Below are positions 25,078-33,237 of a DNA stretch of 63,348 nt, in pieces. The notes below the pieces were generated by a model that searched no databases, was not told where the DNA came from, and worked only from the letters and a program-made list of their open reading frames with translations. The stretch's first letter is position 1; each line of letters begins with the position of its first letter. The position numbers were made by a program, and so were the translations under genes. The stretch comes from an uncultured Clostridia bacterium (GTDB lineage Bacteria; Bacillota; Clostridia; Christensenellales; Borkfalkiaceae), in NCBI GenBank assembly GCA_947626935.1, contig CANQUD010000006.1:1-63348 (forward strand), given 5' to 3'.

Positions 25078-25783
25078 CGGTGTAGTTGTTCAGAAGGCTC
25101 CCTTCCGAATAGAACATGACGCGCACCGACCCCTCTCCGTCCGAATAGGCGAGCGGGACATTGCTCTTGACCTTCTGTCCGAGGGAACAGTAGACGTCGT
25201 CCAGCCCGCTGATGATCGTCGAGAAAGAGTCCGAATGTTTGAGTTCGACCGTGAAGCCGCTCTTCCCGTCGCCGTTGACGGAGACGAGGGTCCCCTCGCA
25301 GGGCGCGTAGACGGAGCAGGCTGCCGTGAAGGAGAGAACGCCCGTTTCGGAGACGGCAAGGTCCACATCCTCAAATTCGTTGACGATGGGAGAGAGCGTG
25401 AAGTCCTGATACGTCCTCGTGTCCGCCGCCGTTTCCGTTCCGCCGTGAAAGATGCTCCTGACAAAGGTGTTGATCGCGCTCGAGGGAAGGAAGATGTTCG
25501 TCAGAAAGATCGCCGCGCAGAGGGCGCAGACGGCGGCGAATTCGGCAAAGAGCAGCCGTTTGATTTTTTTGTTCCCCTTCGGCGCCCCCTCTGCCCGCTC
25601 GATGGGCGTGCTCTCCGCATAGAGAGGATCGTACGTCTCCTGCATGCGGTCGTTGACCTTCTCGACAACTTTGTCCTTGAGTTCTTCGCTCTCCCCATTC
25701 TTTTTGTGCTTCTCCTTGCGCGAGACCGTCACCGTCTCCACGGGGATCTCGAGCATTTCCGCATAGCTCAATTCTTCGTTCAT
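25049..25783 (-). CDS. spoIVFA: SpoIVFA-like regulator with degenerate M23/LytM domain
   Basis: A 244-residue, single-pass membrane protein. Residues 1-75 are charged and cytoplasmic, a transmembrane helix lies at about 78-98, and the C-terminal part has LytM/M23-like strands (VYAPCEGTLVSVNGDGKSGF, FSTIISGLDDVYCSLGQKVK). The metallopeptidase His/Asp ligands are absent, as in SpoIVFA, which holds SpoIVFB inactive rather than cutting peptidoglycan. It is immediately upstream of and overlaps spoIVFB. The similarity is structural and contextual more than residue by residue. Confidence 0.82.
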   Translation of the reverse strand: MNEELSYAEMLEIPVETVTVSRKEKHKKNGESEELKDKVVEKVNDRMQETYDPLYAESTPIERAEGAPKGNKKIKRLLFAEFAAVCALCAAIFLTNIFLPSSAINTFVRSIFHGGTETAADTRTYQDFTLSPIVNEFEDVDLAVSETGVLSFTAACSVYAPCEGTLVSVNGDGKSGFTVELKHSDSFSTIISGLDDVYCSLGQKVKSNVPLAYSDGEGSVRVMFYSEGSLLNNYTVAENTLAWA

Positions 25784-25873
25784 GACACACCTCTTTTTTC
25801 GGTTATTTCGGCGGACGTTCCCGCCGTAGCAATCATAATGTATGCCGTGAGCAGTCCTTTTAGAAGAGAAAAA

Positions 25874-25897
25874 CCCTGTCGAACGATCGCGACAGGG
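25874..25897 (-). terminator. Terminator after the cysteine desulfurase gene
   Basis: Arms CCCTGTCG / CGACAGGG around an 8-base loop, followed on the minus strand by TTTTTCTC. Confidence 0.75.
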
Positions 25898-25927
25898 AAA
25901 GAAAAAGAAAGATTTCCGAAGAATGGG

Positions 25928-27025
25928 TCAAAAATTTCGGTAGGCGTCGATGACCGTGTCTGCGGCGAAGAGGACTTCTTCCCGCGCCGTCTTTCTGCCG
26001 AAGGAGAAGCGGACGCCCCGCCTTGCCTCTTCCTCGCTCCTGCCCATCGCCATGAGGACGTGGGACGGGAGAGCGGCGTGGGCGGAACAGGCGGCTCCCC
26101 CCGAACAGGCGACGCCGCGCAGGTCGAGCACATTCAAGAAGGCGCCGCCGCCCCGCGCAAAGGTGAGGTGGGAGATGTTGGATGTCCTGTGTTCGCCGTC
26201 GACCCTGACTTCGGACCCGAGCGCGGCACAGATCTTTTCCTCGAACAGATCGCGCAATGCGCCCGTGCGGGCGGAAAATTCTTCCCGCTCCTCTTGGGCG
26301 AGCCGCAGGGCTTGGGCGAACCCGACGATCCCCGCGACATTGAGGGTCCCGCCGCGCAGTCCCCTCTCCTGCTCCCCGCCGACGAGGAGTCCTTTCAGCG
26401 GGACGCCCTTTTTGACGACGATCACCCCGACGCCCTTGGGTCCCCCGATCTTGTGGGATGAGAGGGAGATCGCATCGGCATGGAGAAGGATTTCCTTGAG
26501 GGAGAGCGTACATGCCGCCTGCACGCAGTCCGAAAAGAGATAGCCGCCGCGGGCATGGACGAGCGGGGCGATCTTTTCGATCGGCTGGATACAGCCCGTC
26601 TCATTGTTGACAGCCATGACCGAAACGAGAGAGGTCTCCTCGGACATGGTGGCGGCAAAATCTGTCTGCACGATGCCGTTTTCGGAGACTCTGCATTCCC
26701 CGCCGCTCCTTCGTCCCGAGACGGAGAGCGCCGAAAGGACGGCAGCATGTTCGATCGGGGAACAGAGGACGTCCCCCGTCCCGATGCCGCGGATCGCCCA
26801 GTTGTCCGCTTCCGTCCCGCCCGAGGTGAAGTAGACTTCGGACGGCTTTGTCCCGAGGACGGACGCGATCAGATCCCTCGCTTCCGTGACGGCGTGCGCC
26901 GCCTTTCTCCCGTACGAATGCAGGGAGTCGGGGTTGCCGAAGTTCTCCTTGAGGCAGGGCAGCATGGCGGAGAGGACTTCTCCCCGCATAGGCGTCGTTG
27001 CGGCATGATCGAGATAGACATTCAT
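25928..27025 (-). CDS. Cysteine desulfurase (NifS/IscS family)
   Basis: A 365-residue PLP enzyme that takes sulfur from cysteine for Fe-S clusters or tRNA thiolation. It starts MNVYLDHAATTPM, the family signature. The PLP lysine lies in SLSSHKIGGPKGVG (near residue 190) and the sulfur-carrying Cys in SGGAACSAHAALPSHVL (near 312), a short-loop arrangement as in NifS-like class II enzymes. The start at 27025 was preferred over one six codons upstream for this N-terminal match. No iscU/nifU, mnmA or thiI lies beside it in the window, so its acceptor is unknown. Confidence 0.95.
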   Translation of the reverse strand: MNVYLDHAATTPMRGEVLSAMLPCLKENFGNPDSLHSYGRKAAHAVTEARDLIASVLGTKPSEVYFTSGGTEADNWAIRGIGTGDVLCSPIEHAAVLSALSVSGRRSGGECRVSENGIVQTDFAATMSEETSLVSVMAVNNETGCIQPIEKIAPLVHARGGYLFSDCVQAACTLSLKEILLHADAISLSSHKIGGPKGVGVIVVKKGVPLKGLLVGGEQERGLRGGTLNVAGIVGFAQALRLAQEEREEFSARTGALRDLFEEKICAALGSEVRVDGEHRTSNISHLTFARGGGAFLNVLDLRGVACSGGAACSAHAALPSHVLMAMGRSEEEARRGVRFSFGRKTAREEVLFAADTVIDAYRNF

Positions 27026-27660
27026 ATGTCTATTATACCGCATCCCCCCGCGCTTGTCAACAGTTCCCCTTTCGGCGACGCGCTCTCTTCCTTGGGAGTA
27101 AGAGCCTACCCCTTCGGGGTGGAGAGGGTATTCCTTGGCTCCCCTGTAGGGGAGCTGTCGAGCGTAGCGAGACTGAAGGGTTTAACCCCTTTCCCCTCGC
27201 AAGCTCGGGGACTTCCCCTAAAAGGGGCAGCAAGGGGAATGCGGTGACCCACACCCCTACCTTTGGGCGGCAGGGACCGCTCGCCCGTTCATGCTGCCAC
27301 GCCCGCATTCTATTTCTTTCGAAGGGCGGCACGAGCGGCATAGCCGCGAAGTTAGGTATGTGAAGCATCCCATTAAACCAACGGAGCACATACTCCGCTC
27401 GTTTGTCGGGATTCATCGCTTCGCTCTGAATGAACGTCTGCGGTGACCCACTCCCCTACCCCTCTCCCATGGAGAGGGTATGAGCCGCTCCACCCTCCCA
27501 TGGAGAGGGTGGGCATGAACCCCCTCCCGAGGAGGGGGATGTCGCGATGCGACAGGGGGTGGGCAACGCATTCTCAATCACTGTGCGTGTTTGGGAATGC
27601 GCGGGCGCACGTGCTGTTGTTTGAAAATCCATGGCATTTTCTCAAAAATTTTTTGTCACC
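27026..27660. repeat. Intergenic mosaic of modules C, A (partial) and E
   Basis: No gene. Module C-type blocks at about 27100-27260, a short piece of module A (GGGCGGCAGGGACCG) at about 27266, module E at about 27285-27440 with an inserted GAAGGGCGGCACGAGCGGC block, then two CCCATGGAGAGGG palindromes. The last 100 bp turn AT-rich towards the ncRNA promoter. Confidence 0.75.
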
Positions 27661-27662
27661 TC

Positions 27663-27691
27663 TTGCAAAATGACTTTCCGTATGGTAGAAT
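27663..27691 (+). promoter_or_regulatory. Promoter of the structured RNA
   Basis: TTGCAA (27663-27668), 17 bp, TAGAAT (27686-27691). Transcription should start at about 27698, the first bases of the long hairpin. Confidence 0.75.
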
Positions 27692-27696
27692 AAAAT

Positions 27697-27852
27697 CTGC
27701 CACACAACTTCATATTATTAACATCCCTATGGGACACACTGGGCATCGGTGTATCCCTTTTATCCCATGTGGTGTTAATAATGTCCGGGGAGTTGTGTGG
27801 CAGCAATCAAGGGATACTCGTGCGGGCGTCCTTTGAGGGCGCCCTTATTTTT
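27697..27852 (+). ncRNA. Candidate structured small RNA (rod-shaped, about 155 nt)
   Basis: The RNA would fold into one long irregular rod. Stem 1 is 13 bp and perfect (27697-27709 with 27791-27803, CTGCCACACAACT / AGTTGTGTGGCAG). Stem 2 is 10 bp (27714-27723 with 27773-27782, ATTATTAACA / TGTTAATAAT). Stem 3 is ATGGGA / TCCCAT (27729-27734 with 27763-27768). A terminal stem is ACAC / GTGT. A 20-base linker then leads to an intrinsic terminator (GGGCGTCC / GGGCGCCC, then TTATTTTT; 27824-27852). It has its own promoter. A long rod with internal bulges recalls 6S RNA, but it is shorter than usual. It could also be a leader controlling the gene that starts 31 bp later. Confidence 0.7.
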
Positions 27853-27883
27853 ATGCCCGCAAAAAACGAAAAGGAGAAAAACC

Positions 27884-29392
27884 ATGCAACACAAATGTTT
27901 CAAATGCGGCACGGAGTACGACGGCAATTTCTGCCCTGAATGCGGCGAGAGGTGGCAGGAAAACAAGACGTGCCCGAACTGCGGCGCGACCCTTGCGGGA
28001 AACGCCAAATTCTGCAATGAATGCGGCTATTCCTTTGCCCAAAGCCGCTCGCCCGCCGCGCCCCAAAGAACTCGCCCCGCTCCCGCACCGATATCCGCGC
28101 CGATCCCGCCCAAGGAAATGGAGAAACCGCAAAAGCCGCAAAAGCCGATCTACCGCGACACCGTACCTTTAGACAAGCGTGAAGAACTCATGCCCGAAAT
28201 GGAACAAAACATCAAGCGAAAGCGCACGATCGCGGCTTTGTGCCTACTTCTTCCTTCCCTTTTCCTATCGATCTTTCTTTTGATCTGGAGCAGAAAAGCC
28301 AAGGTCAAGGGTTGGCATCCAGAAAAAATCTACCAAAGAGGTGGATTGCTCTATTGTATCGTGATAACGATATATACGATCCTCGCTGCATGCTTCGGCT
28401 TGGTGGTCATCATACCCGAAATTGACGCCGCTCACGCCATGGTGTATGTGTTTGCTCTCTCAACCTACTTGATTGGCTTCATAATTATTATTATCTTGGT
28501 TGTCCTTATGATCAAAACGATCAAGCAAAGGAAAAAACTTGTCGTTGCTCTCTGCGGATATGATTCTCCCGAGAAGAATCCCGAGCTAAAGGAACAGTAT
28601 GACAAGGAGTGGAAAGAACTCGGCGAAAAAGTCGCGGAATATAAACGGCAAAAGGCGATCTATCGGGAAAATCAACGCAGGTGGCAAGTCTATCGCTATC
28701 AGATGTCGAGATATTCCAAGGGGAAACCGTACGAAACCGTCCCGCATGTTTTCGTCTGGTGCAGCATCCATAAAGCGGCGCTTTCCGTCACGGCGGTCGC
28801 GCTTGCCGCAGTCATCACGATCACTTGCGTGTTCACGCTGCGGGACACGCGGTTCCGCGTCGAAAATCTTGTTGAGATCGGTCTCGGCGCCGATGAAAAA
28901 AAGGTCACGGATGTGCTCGGCGAACCCTTCCTGAAAGAGACGAAATGGTACTATTACAGTAAGAATTTCGTGTCGGTCAAGGAAGAGATGGATGATCTCG
29001 AAGAGAGATCCATGAATGTCGACTCCATGGAAGAACTCGATAAATTGTTTGAAGAGTCCGAAAAATTGGAAGAAAAGCTGAAAACGCTTGAATATCAAGC
29101 GATCGTCGTAAATTTCTCCGTGGACAATACTGTGTGGGAGATGACGCTCGACATGGCTGCCGTCTATGAAACGCGGAGCAAGAAAGAGGTGAAAACTTGC
29201 GAGATCGAGCCGAAATCCTATCAAAGGGGGAGCGACACGAAAGTCTCCTATTCCATTACATATACGGATGGAAGCTATGCTACGGGGTACTGTGGGCAAT
29301 CTCAATTGCCGACGAAAACGGGCGAGCAAACGATCCAATGGTCCAACGAATGGGGCAGTTACACGGCGACCATCACGGTCACGGGAAATTGA
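27884..29392 (+). CDS. Zinc-ribbon membrane protein with BamE/SmpA-like tail
   Basis: A 502-residue protein of unknown function. Two N-terminal zinc ribbons (CFKCG...CPECG at residues 5-24, CPNCG...CNECG at about 29-50) and a proline-rich linker are cytoplasmic. Hydrophobic segments lie at about 113-133, 147-172, 180-205 and 300-322. The C-terminal part looks extracytoplasmic and contains LVEIGLGADEKKVTDVLGEP followed by WYYYSKNF, a BamE/SmpA-like pattern, plus a coiled stretch. The start is the ATG at 27884 after AAGGAG; upstream in-frame codons fall inside the RNA element. Confidence 0.85.
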   Translation: MQHKCFKCGTEYDGNFCPECGERWQENKTCPNCGATLAGNAKFCNECGYSFAQSRSPAAPQRTRPAPAPISAPIPPKEMEKPQKPQKPIYRDTVPLDKREELMPEMEQNIKRKRTIAALCLLLPSLFLSIFLLIWSRKAKVKGWHPEKIYQRGGLLYCIVITIYTILAACFGLVVIIPEIDAAHAMVYVFALSTYLIGFIIIIILVVLMIKTIKQRKKLVVALCGYDSPEKNPELKEQYDKEWKELGEKVAEYKRQKAIYRENQRRWQVYRYQMSRYSKGKPYETVPHVFVWCSIHKAALSVTAVALAAVITITCVFTLRDTRFRVENLVEIGLGADEKKVTDVLGEPFLKETKWYYYSKNFVSVKEEMDDLEERSMNVDSMEELDKLFEESEKLEEKLKTLEYQAIVVNFSVDNTVWEMTLDMAAVYETRSKKEVKTCEIEPKSYQRGSDTKVSYSITYTDGSYATGYCGQSQLPTKTGEQTIQWSNEWGSYTATITVTGN

Positions 29393-29787
29393 CTTTTGAC
29401 CATTCCGAGAAATAACGTGATCCCCCTCGCTGCCCCTTTTAGGGGAAGTCCCCGAGCCCGCGAGGGGAAAGGGGTTAAACCCTTCTGTCACTTCGTGACA
29501 TCTCCCCTGTGAGGGGCGACAAGAGAGCTGCGGTGACCCACTCCCCTACCCCTCTCCCATGGAGAGGGTAAAACCTACCCCTTCGGGGTGGAGAGGGTAT
29601 TCCTCGCTGCCCCTGTAGGGGAAGTCCCCGAGCCTGCGAGGGGAAAGGGGTTTTGAAACCCCTCTGTCTCGGCTACGCCTCGACATCTCCCCTGTGAGGG
29701 GCGACAAGAGGAATGCGGTGACCCACACCCTGTCGCGTTGCGACATCCCTCTCCCATGGAGAGGGTAAAAAAGCCACCCCCACCCCC
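29393..29787. repeat. Two tandem module C copies
   Basis: No gene. Module C at about 29420-29545 and again at 29598-29765, separated by the palindromic linkers CCCATGGAGAGGG and CCCCTTCGGGG. The two copies differ mainly in one short block, GTCACTTCGTGAC versus GTCTCGGCTACGCCTCGAC. Confidence 0.75.
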
Positions 29788-29825
29788 AAAAAATAAAAAA
29801 CAGCGCCGCGGCGAAGCCGCGGCGC
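29788..29825 (-). terminator. Terminator of the ppa/SGNH hydrolase operon
   Basis: Arms GCGCCGCGGC / GCCGCGGCGC with a GAA loop, followed on the minus strand by TGTTTTTTATTTTTT. Confidence 0.9.
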
Positions 29826-29841
29826 ATCAACTTTTCTTAAA

Positions 29842-30444
29842 TTACAAAAATTTCTTCAGTTCCTTGATGATGAGGTCCGCAATGTAGCGGCAGCCCCGAT
29901 GGGTCGGGTGCACGCCGTCCGCGGCAAACTCCTCGGGCTTGATGTCCTGCGAGACGCCGTTAAAGATCTCATCGAGCGGGACGAGCGGCAACCCTTCCGC
30001 GCGGGCAATCTCCCGAATGACGGCGATGTATGTGTTGAGATAGGGACGGAAGCGGCGCTTGTCCTTCACGTCGAGCACGAACGGTTCCACGAGAATGACC
30101 TTCGCCCCGCTCTCCTTGAGCGCATGGACGATGGCGGAATAGTTGTGCTCAAACTGCTCTTCCGTGACGATCTCTTCGCTCGTGAAGCGGCGCCAGACGT
30201 CGTTGACGCCCACTTCGAGAATGACATGGTCTGCTCTCTCTTTGACGACATCCCCGACGCGGGCGAGGAGTTCCACCGTTCTGTCTCCCCCCACGCCGTA
30301 GTTCAGAATGTCGAACGGAATGTCGGGATAGAGCGGGCGCAGTTTCCCCGCCGCGATCCTGACGTACCCTTCGCCGAGGTCATGCGGGTCGGAAAGATCC
30401 CTGCCCGCTTCGGTGATGGAATCCCCAAAAAATACGATTTTCAT
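29842..30444 (-). CDS. SGNH/GDSL-type hydrolase
   Basis: A 200-residue cytoplasmic esterase/lipase-like enzyme. All four SGNH blocks are present: Ser9 in FGDSITEAG, Gly53 in YGVGGDRT, Asn81 in VGVNDVW, and Asp176/His179 in DGVHPTHRG. There is no signal peptide, so the substrate is probably intracellular (acyl or acetyl esters). The start lies 22 bp after the pyrophosphatase stop on the same strand, and both share the terminator at 29788-29825. Substrate identity is not inferable. Confidence 0.93.
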   Translation of the reverse strand: MKIVFFGDSITEAGRDLSDPHDLGEGYVRIAAGKLRPLYPDIPFDILNYGVGGDRTVELLARVGDVVKERADHVILEVGVNDVWRRFTSEEIVTEEQFEHNYSAIVHALKESGAKVILVEPFVLDVKDKRRFRPYLNTYIAVIREIARAEGLPLVPLDEIFNGVSQDIKPEEFAADGVHPTHRGCRYIADLIIKELKKFL

Positions 30445-30466
30445 AGTTTCCCCCCTGATGAAAGAT

Positions 30467-30997
30467 CTATTTTACGAATTTTTCGATGTAGGCTTTGATA
30501 CATTTGTCGACGATCTCGACGGCTTCGTCGCGGTGGGCGATCTCCTTGACCGTCGTCTGTTTGTGCTCGAGCGATTTGTACACTTCAAAGAAATGCATCA
30601 TTTCGTCAAAGATGTGCTTGGGCAGCTCGTGGATGTCGTAGTAGTCGTTGTAAGAGGGATCCTTGAAGGGAATGGCGATGATCTTCTCGTCCAGAGACCC
30701 CCCGTCGATCATCTTGATGACGCCGATGGGATAGCAAGAGACGAGCGTCATGGGATAGATGACCTCGTTGGTGAGCACGAGCACGTCCAAGGGGTCGCCG
30801 TCCTCCGCATAGGTGCGGGGGATGAAGCCGTAGTTCGCGGGATAGACCGTTGAAGTGTAGAGCACGCGGTCGAGCTTGAGAATGCCCGTCTCCTTATCCA
30901 GCTCATATTTCGCCTTGCTGCCCTTGGGGATCTCGATGAGCGCTTCAAACGATTTTGCGGTGATGCGCTTGGGATCGATGTCATGCCAGATGTTCAT
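30467..30997 (-). CDS. ppa: Inorganic pyrophosphatase, family I
   Basis: A 176-residue soluble enzyme hydrolysing pyrophosphate, of typical bacterial length. Substrate and metal residues are in EIPKGSKAKYELDKETG (residues 22-38), the signature DGDPLDVLVL (66-75) and a KDPSYNDYYDIHELP-type segment in the second half. GGAGG precedes the start. It has a good promoter at 31017-31045, divergent from the tRNA-Ser promoter. It ends in TAG, which shows that amber is a normal stop here. Confidence 0.97.
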   Translation of the reverse strand: MNIWHDIDPKRITAKSFEALIEIPKGSKAKYELDKETGILKLDRVLYTSTVYPANYGFIPRTYAEDGDPLDVLVLTNEVIYPMTLVSCYPIGVIKMIDGGSLDEKIIAIPFKDPSYNDYYDIHELPKHIFDEMMHFFEVYKSLEHKQTTVKEIAHRDEAVEIVDKCIKAYIEKFVK

Positions 30998-31016
30998 AAA
31001 AGACCTCCGTGGCTAT

Positions 31017-31045
31017 ATTTTAGCATATTTTTAGCGCCGCCGCAA
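31017..31045 (-). promoter_or_regulatory. Promoter of ppa
   Basis: On the minus strand: TTGCGG, 17 bp, TAAAAT, 20 bp upstream of the start codon. Confidence 0.7.
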
Positions 31046-31096
31046 GGTCATGAAAGTAATTTTTCGAAAAAAATTCGGAAAAGCGGAAAATATACT

Positions 31097-31125
31097 TTGA
31101 CATTCGTGCAGATTTGTGGTAAAAT
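31097..31125 (+). promoter_or_regulatory. Promoter of tRNA-Ser with hairpin-bearing leader
   Basis: TTGACA, 17 bp, TAAAAT. The leader of about 95 bases (31132-31226) contains CTTGC-ATG-GCAAG followed by TTTTTT at 31179-31197, a weak terminator-like element, and GACGG-CGTGA-CCGTC just before the tRNA. Confidence 0.8.
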
Positions 31126-31226
31126 CTAATGCGTCCGAATGCGGGAGACCTCTTTGCGGAAGGACGACAACTGAAAACCTTGCATGGCAAGTTTTTTGGG
31201 GAAAAGACGGCGTGACCGTCCGACAG

Positions 31227-31314
31227 GCAGAAGTACCCAAGAGGCTCAAGGGGCTCCCCTGCTAAGGGAGTAGTACCGAGTAAGGTAGCACGAGTTCGAA
31301 TCTCGTCTTCTGCG
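31227..31314 (+). tRNA. tRNA-Ser (GCT)
   Basis: Acceptor arms GCAGAAG / CTTCTGC, anticodon loop CTGCTAA, long class II variable arm, T-arm GAGTTCGAATCTC, encoded CCA at 31315-31317. A decayed recombinase element lies downstream of its 3' end. Confidence 0.97.
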
Positions 31315-31322
31315 CCAAGAAA

Positions 31323-31350
31323 GGGCACCCGTTTGTGGGTGCCCCTTTTT
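31323..31350 (+). terminator. Terminator of tRNA-Ser
   Basis: GGGCACCC / GGGTGCCC with a 6-base loop, followed by CTTTTT. Confidence 0.92.
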
Positions 31351-31352
31351 GA

Positions 31353-31541
31353 CGCAGAAGACGAGTAAGCAGAAATCGTGAATTTTCACGAGTTCGCGCG
31401 AGGAGACAGACGACGTCTGTCTGTTTTTCTGCCCTACCCCTCTCTGTCGACGAAGCTTTCGAGTCCGCAGGACGAAGAAAATCTCGCCTGCGCCAAGTGA
31501 AACCTAAATTGAACTAATATGTTCGGTTTAGGTTTTTTCTT
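31353..31541. mobile_element. Remnant of an element end next to tRNA-Ser
   Basis: A dense set of repeats after the tRNA terminator. CGCAGAAGACGAG (31353-31365) is an exact inverted copy of the tRNA 3' end (31302-31314). TCGTGAATTTTCACGA (31376-31391) is a 16-bp palindrome. AGACAGACG-A-CGTCTGTCT (31404-31422) is followed by a T-run. Near 31480-31497, AATCTCG and CTGCGCCAAG repeat parts of the tRNA 3' end in direct orientation. A terminator (AACCTAAA / TTTAGGTT, then TTTTC) lies at 31501-31541. Together with the recombinase remnant this looks like a degraded integration site. Confidence 0.5.
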
Positions 31542-31558
31542 TTGCCCTCGAAGGACAG

Positions 31559-31734
31559 GACGGGCGGCGGTTTATGCCGCGAAAGGCTCTTGACATGAGA
31601 AAGACGTGCGGTAGGCTGTTTGCCAAAGGCAAGAAAAAAGCCCCGCAGGGGCGGGATACTTGGCGCATTGCCATAAATACCGCACGTCTGCGAGGCTCGT
31701 GTCAAGAGCACCGTGGAATAAATAGCCGCCCGTT
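31559..31734. repeat. Long imperfect inverted repeat enclosing a terminator
   Basis: Nested arms: GACGGGCGGC (31559) with GCCGCCCGTT (31725); GCTCTTGACA (31586) with TGTCAAGAGC (31700); GACGTGCGGTA (31603) with TACCGCACGTC (31678). In the centre, GCCCC-GCA-GGGGC (31640-31652) plus an A-run forms a terminator for the leftward recombinase transcript. The span begins right after the recombinase stop codon. Confidence 0.75.
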
Positions 31735-32566
31735 AAAGGCGTAATTCTATCCGTATCGGACGGAGTACGGGTTCTTTGCGGTTGTGTATCATGCACGGCA
31801 TAATTCCCGTTTCAGAGGCAAAAGAAAAGCCCTGACTGTCGTCAGGACTTACTCTCAAAGGGCTGTTGAAGTAGATTTCGATTTTATCGTCAAAGAGGAC
31901 GATTTGCTTTATCAGAAAGTTGATGAGCATTTGCGGTTCGAGGCGCAACGCCTGTTCGTAGTATTCGCGGATTTCCCGCTCCGAAAGCAATATCCGCGTC
32001 TTGCTTCGCTCGGTGACGATTTTCCGTTCCAATTCTTCAAGTTTCAGTTCAAGTTCTTTCAATCGCTTTGTCGTGGTATTCGTCACAACGCCTTGCTCTA
32101 TCGCGGACATGATATTGTCAATCACTCTCTGCGTATGCCGCTTCTCTTTCAAAAGCGCGTTCTCACAAGATTTGTCTTTTACCAAGGTTTCCTGCGCTTC
32201 CGATAAGCCGCGTACCATGCGTTTGATGACGTCGGGCTTGGAAAGTTCTTTGACGATGCAGTCGATGACGAAGTTTTCAAGCGTTTCCTTGCGTATCATA
32301 GACTTCTTGCAATCGCTCCCGCGCTTCCGTCCGAGGCATTTATAATAGCGCACCACTTGCCCGTTCGACCCCGTTCCCGTTTCCGCACTGATAGGAGAGC
32401 CGCAATAGCCGCAGATGAGTTTGTGCCGCAATAGATATTTGACCTCGGTACTTCGCTTGCCGTATTTGTTTTTGGCGACCATAGCCCGCACGCGTTCAAA
32501 GGTTTCCGTCGGAACGATTTGCGGGTACATATTCTCAAATGTTTCCCCGCCGTGATGATATCCTCA
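31733..32566 (-). pseudogene. Truncated large serine recombinase (C-terminal part only)
   Basis: About 265 residues from the C-terminal half of a large serine recombinase: MYPQIVPTETFERVRAMV, a recombinase zinc ribbon (CGYCGSPISAE ... CKKSM), and a coiled-coil region (LKELELKLEELERKI). The N-terminal resolvase domain with the catalytic Ser is missing. Upstream of the apparent ATG at 32530 the frame stays homologous for about a dozen codons (GETFEN precedes MYPQ), then runs into unrelated sequence and a TGA at 32614. It is therefore a deletion remnant, not a complete small gene. It lies beside tRNA-Ser. Confidence 0.88.
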
Positions 32567-32660
32567 TCTTCGGCGAGAGAGCTTGCAAGGCATGGGATAA
32601 AACATAAAATACATCATCAAAATCATACGGGGAGAGCGCGAGGCACCCCTTTTTGTTTTC

Positions 32661-32689
32661 TTGCTTTTCAGAATCCATTCTGCTATAAT
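32661..32689 (+). promoter_or_regulatory. Promoter of the hotdog thioesterase gene
   Basis: TTGCTT, 17 bp, TATAAT in an AT-rich stretch, 41 bp upstream of the start codon. Confidence 0.75.
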
Positions 32690-32730
32690 TGCTTTGATGA
32701 AGAAATTCCTTATTTTTACAGGAGATCAAT

Positions 32731-33237
32731 ATGAAAGTCATTGCCAAACAGAGAAACAGTAAAATGTGCGCGATCTGCGGCTTGGATAACGTCTATGGCG
32801 TCCGCGCTCCCTTCTATTCCATGGAAGACGGGAGCGTCGCGACCCTCTTCTCTTACCGCGAAGAGCATCAGAGCTACCCGGGGCGGGTCCACGGCGGTCT
32901 CATCACCGCCATGCTCGACGAGATGGGTCTGCGTGCTCTTTGGGCGAAGGAAGGCGGGGAATTCACCTACGGTGTGACGCTTTCCCTCGAGACAAAGTAC
33001 AGAAAGCCCGTGCCTTACGGCGTTCCTCTTGTCGGGCGGGGGAAGGTCGTGCGCGAGACGGGGAATTTCCTCACCGCGGAATGCTGTATCATGGATGAAA
33101 GCCGCACGGTGCTTGCCAATGCGACGATCAAATACCTCAAACTGACGCCGCAGCAGATCCGCGAAGGCGTCGACGAGCACGAGGAGATGTGTTACCTCAT
33201 CGAGGACGGCATCTCCGAGATCGCCCTGCCTGTGTAA
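32731..33237 (+). CDS. PaaI-like hotdog-fold thioesterase
   Basis: A 168-residue single-domain hotdog protein, probably an acyl-CoA thioesterase. The N-terminus has the CAICGLDNVYG motif common in this subgroup. The central helix carries GRVHGGLITAMLDEMG (residues 51-66), with the usual His-Gly-Gly and acidic residue, and the beta strands follow (GVTLSLETKYRKPVPYG). AGGAG precedes the ATG. It is monocistronic with its own promoter. The acyl substrate is unknown. Confidence 0.9.
   Translation: MKVIAKQRNSKMCAICGLDNVYGVRAPFYSMEDGSVATLFSYREEHQSYPGRVHGGLITAMLDEMGLRALWAKEGGEFTYGVTLSLETKYRKPVPYGVPLVGRGKVVRETGNFLTAECCIMDESRTVLANATIKYLKLTPQQIREGVDEHEEMCYLIEDGISEIALPV

Noticed and set aside
27697-27852. 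Firm call as 6S RNA, SRP RNA or a known riboswitch
   Set aside because: The rod shape is 6S-like, but it is short and no conserved SRP, T-box, SAM, c-di-GMP or other aptamer motif could be recognised by eye.
31353-32566. Complete integrative element or prophage
   Set aside because: Only a recombinase remnant and end-like repeats are present; there is no cargo, relaxase or phage gene.
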